Positions 38,301 through 50,221 of a stretch of 64,000 nucleotides of DNA are shown here, piece after piece. Position 1 is the stretch's first letter. Every line of letters starts with the position of its first letter. The translations under genes and the position numbers were made by a program. The notes under the pieces were generated by a model. The model was not told the origin of the DNA. It did not search any database and was given only the letters and a program-made list of their open reading frames with translations. The stretch lies in NCBI GenBank assembly GCA_020091685.1, contig CM034609.1:15282023-15346022 (forward strand). Reading direction: 5' to 3'. This stretch comes from Lutjanus erythropterus (Eukaryota > Chordata > Actinopteri > Lutjaniformes > Lutjanidae).

Positions 38301-41300
38301 CAAATCAAAGCTAAATAAGAATATATTTTTTGTCAACTCCATACAACGTCAACTCTGTCAGATATTCTATGTTATGGAGTTAACATCTATGCTGATGGAG
38401 GTCACATAGCTCTCAGTTGTCTTTAATAAATGAATAATATGTTTAACATTAGTACTTTCCATTTACAGATAAATAACTAAATAAATAAATAGAAATAAAG
38501 TCTGGACACATCACTGACGTTGATTGTGTTTACACCAACAAAAGATTTCATGCTATACCTGATGTGTGTTGTTTGTGATGGTAAAAAATATGGTTTTGTC
38601 TCAGCCCTTAAGCATGAGTGATATATGAAATCTCCTGTTGTACGTATTGATGAATTTAAATGTTGATGAAAGAACGGAGAAAGCAGCAAACAAATGACTG
38701 TAGCAGCAGTGGAGGTACAGTAGTGTAGTGCCAGCTCCTGAAAGCCTACACTGGTGAGAAAGCTGGGCCTCCTGCACTGCGGCTACCAGAGTGCTTGTAC
38801 ATACAATGTCTATTTTTCCTGCCTGTATTTTTAGCTATGCATCGGCTAACCGCAGATTTTATACTTGATGCATTGATTAATCTTTCAAACCAATGCTGTA
38901 CCTCTATATGACTCTCATTCACTGCACCATTCTCTTTTTCTTCCTAACACTTTGACTTGCTCTTTCTTTTTACTTCTGTCATTCACTATCCAAAAGGAAA
39001 CCGATCTCTTGTTAAACCCCCTTTTTCCATCTACCTCTTTTCCCCCCTTGATTTATTTTTCCATGGGGAAGAATGATTCCTTGGGCCAGTATTTTTTCCT
39101 GCCCTCTTAAAACACAGGGTGACGTCTTTGTGGTGGGCAGTCGGTGGCGATCAGTCTCTCAAAAAGTCTCTGTGGTGCACAGAAGCTAAGCCAGCTCTCT
39201 GTCCTGTCAGCCAGAAACATGTAATTATTGATAAAGATATTGTTAGAGAGTTTTATACTGTTTTGCCACTACAGGATACAACTTGAGATGTCTCTATTAG
39301 CTTTTGGTACCAGGTACTTTTCTCAGCTTCCTTTTCCACACCAGACAGTACCCCCTCAGCATAGACAATGAACGCTGGGTTGAGTGAATAAAAAATAACT
39401 GTAGTTGCTATTGATGGTAACTTCACTATTTAAAAACAGATAGTTTGTGCAGGATGTCTCATGTCGTGCAAGTGACTATTCCCCCTGACCAATCAGTGGC
39501 CTGCAGTGTTTTCACATCACATTTTAGTATTGACTCAGCTCACTTGAAACCTTGAACTAGGTGATACCAAAAAGCAGCACAGTAGCTAGCATACCCAGCT
39601 GCTGTTTCAAAGAAGCCAGTGGCTAGACACAACTCTGGTTTGATGTAAGAGTCCAACAGGTGCCATATTTTGGGGTGTTTTTATGCCATTATTTAGATAG
39701 GACAGATGAAGAGAATGGGGGGGGGGGGGGGTGCATGCAGCAAAGGGCTGCAGACTGGATCAAACCCACAGCTGCTGCAGAGCACAGGATGTACACTTTA
39801 ACAACTGAGCGATAAGGCACCCATTGTGTTTTTTCATGTGAATATTTCATTGTTTCTGTGGCACAAAAGGGGGAATAAATAACAACAAAAACAAAATGAC
39901 TCCAAAAAATTGTGTGGGCTATCGGTATTGGCCCAGATTGGCCTATTGACTTTCGGCCTTGACTTTATTTATGGGTAAAATGTGGCTTTTGGATCTGTGT
40001 GATCACAGCTGTCATCTTAAAATTAGGGAAATATCGGACATATGACACAACAGGACATGTAGTATTGAAGGAGTGTGTAGGATGAAATTGAGGAAATCCC
40101 CCCTGATCCCCATAAGATTGATGTGCCTTTCGCATAAAACCAAGGGTGCAGTATTCCCCTCTCTTTCACCATTCATCTCTCCATTCTCTATCCGTCTCGG
40201 TGTCCTTTCTTTATCCCTCCACGCTTGTTCCCATTAAGGCTAGGAGGAGGATAGAAAAGAAAAAAAAATCAAAACAACTGTCCCAGGGAAAAGACTTCTG
40301 GATATCCCATTCTAGCTGGATACTATATTTAACTGGGGATCAGTCCAGTTCGTATCACTTGTCCTTCCCCAGGGGCTGCAGGTCTTGTCTGCTCTCTGTA
40401 GGGTAGACTTAGCCTCATAGCTGTGCTCATTGTCCTGTTGGCTCACCTCTCGGCTAGATTTTACTGCACGGTGTTTTTCACTTGCTGACACAAAGGAAAA
40501 GACGGGGGGAAAAAATGACTGCAGGCAAAGCAAAAAACGATGATCGCAGTAACAGTCTGGAAGGTGAATCACTAGAGGCGGGAGTGAAATATTAGGCTAC
40601 AAATTGGTTGTTATTTGTATTTGCTACCAAAGAACTGTTTTGAGATTGCATGTAGTATATAAACTGAGACTCGTGTTCATTGTGAGTTCAGGATATATGA
40701 TCCTTGCATGTCAGCAAGTTCATTTCTCAGATTTATGCTATTACAGCTGCACCTAAGGATTTACTCCGCCACGTGTTGTCATTTCCGTACATTACGCTCC
40801 CTGCCCGTCTTCTGACCTTGCACATTAATTTCCATCGTCAGAACGGGAGAGAACAGAGGAAGAAGCAGTATGGAAAAATAAGAGGACAGCTTGTGGCTTC
40901 TGGACTTTTTGGAGAAGTGAGCGAAATGTAAGATGGTTCCAATTAACGGAGAAAAAGTAGCAGCAGGCTGCATAGGAAATGAAAGAATATAAAGGCTGGT
41001 TTAATTTCCATCTTCTACCCCCCCTAGTTCTCCTCTTCTTCTTCTTGCCCACCGTCTGTCCTGCTTCTAGAAGCCCGCCTGCTCCTGTACAGTCAGAGTT
41101 ACATTCAAGATAGTGAATCCTGACTCAGAAACGCAACTTAAATGAGCCATGAAGGCAGAACAGGATGGAGAAAACCCAGTAATTGCTGAAAAGACTAATT
41201 AGCCGTGGATGAAACGACTTGAGAGGGAGTCTGTTTCAGGGGTGATGAAAGCTACAAGGCAACAGTTATTGATTAGAGGAGGGGAAATAAAAGCAAAAGA

Positions 41301-44300
41301 ATGATGATGCTGTGAGAATTGTGGAAAGACAGAGAGAGGAGAAAATGAGGAGCAGGTTGAAGAGATGAGTGGCTGCAGCTGGGCTTATATGTGGTGCGGT
41401 GTTGTCTATTGAACTCTACACAGCAAAGCAGGAACAGGAACTGTAGAAGAACCACCAAATATACTCAATGTGGAGGAAAAATCTGTATATTTAAAGTTCA
41501 GTCTTGCAATCAACTTTCTAAACAAGTTCCGAGACTTTTTTCTAGTTATAAGTCTTGTAGTAGTAGTAGTTGATATTCTGGGAAATACACATATTCACTT
41601 TTTTGCCTGGTGTTGGACTGATGTCACTCTCATATATGATAAATATGTAGCCAACAGCTGGTTAGCTTAGCATAAAGCTTTGTACTGGGTAGAACTTGTT
41701 AATTGGTGAGGTTTAGAGATGCTGATGGGTGGGTTTTGTTACCTTTGGACAGTGCCAGGCTTGCAATTTCCAGTTTTTATGCTGAGCTAAGTTATCCAAC
41801 TGCTGGCTCTCCTTTCATGCTTAACAGACAAGTATGAGACTGGTATAAATCTACTCTTTATACTATTAGCAAAGCCTTTAGGAGATCCTATGGTGACCTT
41901 GAAACTTGCAGTAAACACAAAAAGCTGTATCTGGTGTTTTGGTTTGTCTGTTCTTGGCTACTGTAGAAATATGCCGGTGCAACATGGTGGTACAACAGCA
42001 TCCAAGAGGACCTGCGCCCTCTTTAGATGTAAACAGCTCATTTTAAGGTAACGAAAAAACAACAATTTTGATTTTCAGGCGATAATACATAAATGAAAAT
42101 AATAGAGCTGGCTGCCCCCTGAAAGTTCAAGATTCAAATCATCACTCCAAGATTATTCAAGTTGAGGAGGATGTGTGTTTTTGCTGTCTTTGACAGTGTC
42201 GGTATCTGATGTTTTTACATTACAGATGACAAAGAAAGGCATTAAAACATGAGTCTTACTGATAAAGAAAAACATACTCATGTACGCTGATGTAGGAGTT
42301 TAGTGTGACACTGAATTAAAATAAAAAAGAATGAATCATTGAATCTTTGTGTTGAACAGCCGAATCCAATTTGACTGATAAAATCAGTCTGTTACAACCC
42401 TAGAAATCATACTTATAAATATTCTGCCATATTTTGCAAATAAACCCTGTGAATCTTATGTGCAGGACCTTTAAAAAGCTACACTGCACCAGCTACAAAA
42501 GTAGGAGTAACATTATTTTGATTATTTAACAAAAAACAAACAAACCAAAAACAGGGCTATAAGACATAAAATGACCAAGGAGCAGGAGTGCATTACTGAA
42601 ATTTGTCTACTCCAAACAAACATTAGCTGGCTGGAAGATCTGCCATTATAGGCTACCACATAATAAGACTGGATGAAGTTGGAGAAAATAAGCACTCAGT
42701 CATCCAGGACACTAAATTAATGTCTGCACCCGTTATTATTGAATATCCACCCTCCGTAGCTGAGGTGCAAAGACAGATAGAACGAGAGTCAGTGGGAGGG
42801 ACAGGGGGAGATGCAGAGATTATGATAGTTCCCATATGTGCACACAGACACCTGATATTCATCCCGGTGGGTGAATCAACATTCTCCATGAGTGACACAG
42901 ATGTGCACTCCGTCTGTTGGAGTTCAGAAGTTAAATATCTGGAGGAGAAGGGCAGAAGGAGATGGAGTGATCCTCATTTGTTTATATTGGGAGAGGATTT
43001 TAATAGACTTATAAAACCATAATTGGCCAGACTGCTGACTGGCACTTTCCTGTGTCTGAAAAGTGTTTAATCGTAGTGTAAACCGGTGTTAACCCAGCCA
43101 GGGCTCATTTGAGTTTGATTTGCATCATCAAAGCCAGCAGCGCTTTCATCCCTTTGTTTTTATTCTGCTTAAGGTATCCCTCTTTATTACACTCTCAGAA
43201 ATAAAGGTGCTAACTAGAACCATAACAGGGGGTTCTACTGAGAATTGTTTTATTTTGTTCCACTTTGTGTTTTGTTTTGTTTTTTTTAATCTAGAACACA
43301 ATCAATACAAAGAACCCTTGACAAACTTTTGATAAAACATTTTTCTTTCTTTCTTGATAAAAAGGGTTCTTCAGAAGCAAATAGTTCTGAATAGAACCTC
43401 AGCCTTTTGGGAACCCTTCTTTCTAAGAGTACAGATCTAGTTTTTTTTAGCAGTCTGAAGAATATTTTCCCACCTCTTCATGCCGACACCTGTGTTAGTA
43501 ATATTCTTTTCCCAGATGTGATGTCATTTCCTCTACTTCCTGCATTGTGTGTGACCGAGTCTCTCAGACAGGTGTAACTGATTCTTTACACCTCCTGCGC
43601 CTATTTTGTCAAGTCATGAACCCTTCCTCTTTTCTCTCTGTCTTTCCATCAGCTCGGATCCTTTGTTCGGCTGCTAAGGAAAACATTTGTCTTCTTTTGC
43701 TTTTTTTCTTTTCTCGCCCTCCCCCCTCTATTTTTCTCCTTGTTTTCAAGGGTGTCATGATCGATTTGTAGCATGTCGGTAAAGTTCAGCCGTGAGGACA
43801 GGGGCTCTAGGTGAATGGGATTTGAGTTAAATTTATGACTGCAGAGGAGAGATACTGTTTGGCAACATTTATATATACACACACAAGGTCCAGATGTTGT
43901 GTCCTCTGGCTGCCCTGTGGTGTTAGTAGTAATGTAGCTCTCTGACGGCTGCGTTACGCTTCCTCAAGCTGAAACGCTCTTTATTGGGAAAAGGTGAGCG
44001 GAGGCCCAGCGCAACCCCCTAATCCTCAATTGCACTTGCATCGCTGCAGCCGCCGCCAAGCCCTGATGACATCTTCATCAAAAGGCTCAACGCTGCACGC
44101 GCCTTCATATCCGGGTGAAGGATGACATCATAGCTGTCTGCTGTGAGAGACGTCAGGCCAGTTTATTTGCCTTCGGCCATGAAGCTGGTTGGCTCAAGCA
44201 GCGTAGTGAAGGCCTGAGGGATGTTGTAATGGCAAAAGTAAGCCTGTCTGCTCCAGAGCCGGTTCATAGAAAGGTGATATATATTTATTATTGATCCCCT

Positions 44301-47300
44301 GAAGAGGAAATTTGTCTTTTTGTCCTCCCCAGTCCATAGACAGGTCTAAATGTTTTAAAGCTTCTGTAGAGTTCTAATTTCCTTTTGCATAGAGTGAATT
44401 ATCTCATCAACTCTCAGATGGATGTCTATGATTTTTTTTTCACAGACATTTATGGTCCTTAGAATCCCACTGATCTTATCTCTCGTTGTCACCAGACAGT
44501 TTTGGGTATTAGTTAAGTCCCTAAATCCTAATGACTTCATTGATTCCTTTTTCTGTAGTGCCACCATGTTATTGAAATTTGTGGTTTTGAGTGAAAAATT
44601 TAAACAAATATTAGACTGTCAAAATTTTAATTTGTCTATTACTTTGATTTACGACTAAATACCTGCAGAACGGTCGTGTCCTGAAGGGAACCCTTCATTT
44701 GAGAAACTCTCATGAGATTTGTACAAGTTGTTTCTTAATTGCACAAATTAATTATGTTTAATAACGTGATAATGCTGTGGTTACAATCTGGGTAAGTCAG
44801 GGTTTTGGTTTGGGCGAGATCTTTCACAGGTCTGGGCACACGCTTCACCTGGTGAGCTACCAGGGTGCCTCCACTCCTTATACTTCAGCCACAGACGTAA
44901 AGTGGTTGTGGGTGGGTGTGAACGCATGTGCAGAAGTGGATGGATGCAATAGCTGGTGGCAGCTATTGTGAATTTACTCTTGTTTTTAAATTAAACTACC
45001 ATTATACAAGAAATGGCTCAATCTCATTGTCAGTTTGGTTTGAGAGATCATAATTTTTTGTTTCATGCCATCTGCATCCTTCGATAACTGCTAAGAAGAG
45101 TGATTGGAATAACCAGCTGAATGACAGGGAAATGATGAATGTATAAACAAAAGAAGAAAAAATGCATGATCAGATACTTGTTGGCTTTTATTTTCATACC
45201 ATAAACTGGTGGTTGCTCAGTGACTTTATCCCTGTTGTGTAGATGTTAACTTATCCATGTAAACTGAGAAAGTTGAGGTTCTTGTGCGCTGCTTTGGGCC
45301 AGAGAATTGAAGACACAATCCTACACAATCCCAAAATGGAAGCTCACTGTCTTGTTTTGCCTGCGGTTCACACAACCCTACGCTGCATGTACACTGCAGG
45401 TGCAGCCAGTAAAAAGATACCTTTTGCTTTCTCTGCACAAGGTCTGCATACATTACATGTTCAGTGTAGCCAGTTTTAGTGTTGTTCACCCATGATGCCA
45501 CTTTTCAGCTCATTAGAAAGTAATTACAGTGATTCATTGGGGAAACATAGACATCACTCTGGCACACTCATCTGTTGCTCAGCAGTAGATCAGCATGACT
45601 GAATATGGAAAAAAAAATGACGATGCAGAATTTGTGCTGTTTACTCTTGCATGTAATATGAACACATCTGTAATCCTCTGCTGTTAGCCAGACATATGAA
45701 TCAGACACCACATGCTAAACAGATCCTGAGCATATTAAAATAGTCAGAGCTCAACTTGTTCCTAGTTTGGTCAGAATGCCACCCCTGCATTGTCTTGCCC
45801 CTGGAAGGAAATCAGCCCGTGGTGCCGGTGATGAACAGCCCAATGGCAATGAATTCTCCCCGTGTGTGTTTATACCGCACTGGCTTTAGCCTTTCTCATT
45901 CCCTCGCTCTTTTCTGATCTATTGCTTTTTTGGAGGTCTTAGTTTACTCTGGACCTCTCTCGTACATCTGGGCCATTTTTCAACCGTCTCACTTGCAGGG
46001 ACTTATCAAGGCAAATATGAGTTCAGTTACCTGCACGAGACATACCGGCTGACTGGGAGCTGAAAAATGATCCTGAGTCATGACTTAAGTGTTTATTCAA
46101 TCCAGGACTTATTGTCAACTCTGTCTGTGCTTTGGTAGTCTAAAGCGTGTTTGAGAGCCAGGTCAGTAGAGTGTTTTCTAATCCCTCTTATAGTGGATAA
46201 AGCTATTTGGGAGCACACCAGGAGCCAGAAAACATCTGTATTGCATACAGATGGTGTCAGATAAAACGCTATATGGACAAAGACACATCATCCCTGAGAG
46301 AGGTGCAGAAGTGCACGTCTGAGAATTGCCTTTTGAAAAAACAGGATTTGATGTTGGCGTGTGCTCTCAACATATGTAACAATGTCAAGTCCTCATAGCT
46401 GAGAACAATAAATTTGGTTTCAACCACCACTGTGGCCTATAAGCGCATATTCATCTGACTGCTAATGATTTACAGTTTGTTCTACTTTACTGACACAGGC
46501 ATGGTTCCAGCACAGGAGTCTTGGCATTGTTTTTTTATTCAGTGGAAAACTCAAACAGTTTGGGGAATAATCCTTGAACCCTTTCAGCTCAAAATTAGAC
46601 AAGATTTATATCCATTTCATCTCGTTGTCTCCAGGAAAGAGATATGTGTGTGGCATGTAGCCAGCGGAGCTAAGAAAACAGGCTTATTTGCTTTCTTTCT
46701 GAAGGATAGATAAGACAATTGATACCACTGTCATAGCTGTGCGTTAAATGCCGAGGTAGAGCCAGGAGGTATTAGCGTAGCTTAGCATGACAGAGAGCAG
46801 GGGGAAACAGCTAACCTAGCTCACTCCAGAGTGCAAAAATACCCATACTAACACTGCTAAGGCTCAATAATGTGCATATTGTCTGTTGTTTTTCTGTATA
46901 GAAAGCAGAATGTAAAAATGGTTTTTGAGGGTGTTGCGTGTTTTTTTTTATTATTTACAGTTACAACTAGATACTCCACTTTTAAGTGACAGAGACATCA
47001 GGTTACCAGAGCTCATCATAGCTTCTCCAGCTTTCTTTTTATCCTTGAAACACATTGCAGTGCAAAAAAAGTGTGGAGAGCCTCTGCTGCAGTACATATT
47101 TAATATAAAAGGGAGTACTTTTCTGAAGTTAATGCAGCAAAAACAAAACATGTGCATATACAGAATGTGTGCTTATTTAAATATAAATGATCCCATAACA
47201 TTTGTAGCCCTCAATGTCTGATGAAGATTTCGCCCTGCATTGTTTGCAGTTAGTCCGACTGACGGTGAGAGATCGCTGTTCTGTAGATTCGGTTTATCAA

Positions 47301-50161
47301 AGAAACAGCACATAAAATAAACGCAGCAGAAACATCATATAGGTCAGACCACTGTGTTTAACTATATATCTTTAAATGTTACAGTTACAGCTGAAAATGA
47401 CAACAGAAATATACAAATTTACAGAGTTTACATATCTTTGCAATTCATTTCAACTGCCAGACGCTGACCTCAAAGTGACATTTGTTGTTGTTAGCAAGGC
47501 ATCACAATGATTCAGTCCATAGTCCAAACGTCACTCGGGTATTGTTTAATTATACCACTGCACACACTGAGCAGCATGATTGTTGAGATGCTATGTGTGC
47601 TTAGTCACTGCCCTGAGTGGGTGCTGACCAAGAAATGATTCATCCTAAAATTAGTGCCGAATTTTGACATGTCTTAATCTACGAAACAAGATAAGATGCA
47701 ATTACAGCACTCCTATGGGGAAGGGAGTGAACTGTTAGAATTCCTTTTCATTGAAATCAATAAACTAAAAAAAATGACCACCCATGTCCTCCATTTCCTT
47801 CTGTCTGTAAAACTCTTGCATCACCCAGAGCAAGCAAACAGATGTGTGTCATTTGTTGTCTGCATGCACCGGACTAGGAAACACCCTGGAGAGGATTTGG
47901 GAGGAGCAAGCGGCGATGAATTGTTTGATTTAGACAGTTTAAAGAGATTTAAACAACCAGACCCTCCTTTTTTTTTTCCTGTCATCAGTTGATTCTCAAA
48001 CCACCGGGCCGGGCATGTGGCGAGAGTGACGTCAGAAAAAAAGAGAAAAGGAAGTTGGGTTTTAGTTGATAGGGCCCAAATGTGTGTGTCATATGGATTC
48101 AATATTTCTGGGTTTATCCCAATAAAGCTTGACAGTGACCGTCCACTTTTTCTACAGCTCCGGTTCCGGAAGTGAATTTCCCATTCATCCCCTCCACTGG
48201 TGTGTCAGAAAATCCTTATATAAAGAGTTTTAAGCCTGGAAGCAACTACAAATGACCATGAAACAAGACTGTGTACATGATTATTTTCAGAATGAAGGAA
48301 CTACTCATCCCAAAAACAAGGCAACAGTCATTGTTGTCATTTGTTGACAGCAGGTAATGCAGCAGTCATTAGCAGCCACAGTGAGCTGTTAGATGGAGAA
48401 CTGCAGGTGACTGGCTGCACAACAAAAGCCTCTCAGCCAGGTAAAATCTTTCGCTGTACCCTTCAGTTCACAGATTCATGCCGTGTACAAAATAAAATCA
48501 GAATGATGGAAGAAGGCCAATTATTGCCTGGCTGCTAAATGACAGTAGTTTGTTTTGCTGCCCGCAGAATCCTGTCACCTGTAATATCAAACCCATTTGT
48601 TCTTACCACCAATAATTACAGGTATCGCCAAATCTTAGAGAGTGCCACTTTAATGTCTCTGTGTGCCAATATACATAGTGGTTTTCTTTTGAAAAACATA
48701 TTACTGAGTTCAAATTTGTATTTGCAGAGAATTCAGTCGTATTAAATGCTTCAAAACCTAATTTGATTGACCGTGTTTGGACTGCAATTTTTCAATGCTT
48801 GAATTTAACTTATTTAACTTATGTAATTTTGTACTTTTAATATGTTCTTTGGAGCCCTATGGATCACATAAACCTTGAATGAATACTATTGCAGTTTCCT
48901 CTGGATCAAACCACAGACTGACTGGACTACATTGCATCATATATTGCTTCTTCTTAAATTTAACTTCTGTCATTATTATGGTGTTTATATGGTCAATAAC
49001 AGTGTAGTTTGTGTTGTGTGTGTATAGGAGTTATATTTACTGCAGCATAACGACATAATTAGTACAACCCATGTTAAGATGCCACTGTTAAACTTTAGGA
49101 TTGTAGGTTGTTGTCATACTTCTCCATGGCAGTAGTAAATACCATAATTTCACAATCTCCTAGCTTAAAGTCACAATATGAGTGGGATTTTCACTTCCAG
49201 ACCCTCACTGTTGAGCTCTGTTTGGCCCAGGCTTTGCCCAGCGCCAGGCTCCTGAACTGAACTGAAGCCGTTAGCTTGTTGTGCCTGTTGGACTCAAACA
49301 TAGTCAGACATTACTGGAGTTCGTACAGTGGAGAGTCCTGTTACCCTGTAACCTATAGGACCTCGTGTTCAGGGGTGCAACATGGCAGCTCATGTTCTCC
49401 CCATTTGTTTTTGCAATTTGTCATCTGCGCACCTTTAACAGTGACATGAGAATGAGGCGGCACACTCCTGTAGACAGGTCGTGAGTGTTCAGCCTCTGTC
49501 TTCTGGCCATACACAGGCGACCAGCCACGCTCCTCCAGGTTAGTGTGGCCATAAAAATGACAACAGTAATTTGGAGAGACACAGCGGACTGAGGGGCTAA
49601 AGGCTCCTGTTCCATGGAAACTTCATTGCTGACCTCTGTGCCTCATGGGAAAGCTCAGTGTAACTCTAGTATTGGTACACAGATACCGAGAGGTTCACTG
49701 ACTGACTGTGAGTCATTACAAGTTGTTAGGACCTGACACATAAGCTCTAAAAAGCATGATTTTAGGGTTTTTTTTAAGCCTGGGTTACTCAGGAACCACA
49801 CTTTTAAGTCGTTTATTGACAGTCTGTAAGCCAGCCTTGTGCATCTTGTCTCTTCTTTTGTCCTCACTCTCATAATTACAGTACAGCTATGGTTTAGCAA
49901 CATAATGTTGAGTACAATGTCTACAAAATCCAGGACATTATCGTCTTATCTGGCCTTCTTCAACCTGCCTTCCTCATCTTTAACACGCTCTTTGCAAACA
50001 AGCACATTCTCTCATTTCAGCACTACAGCAGTTGTTTTTAGCTGTTCCCTCTGACAACATGCGTCATTTGCATTTGAAGACCACCCAACAAATCCAGCAT
50101 GGCAGTGCTGTTTGGACACATATTCCCCATGGAAACAGTACAACAAAGTCTCAGTACCATG

Positions 50162-50221
<60 letters not shown>

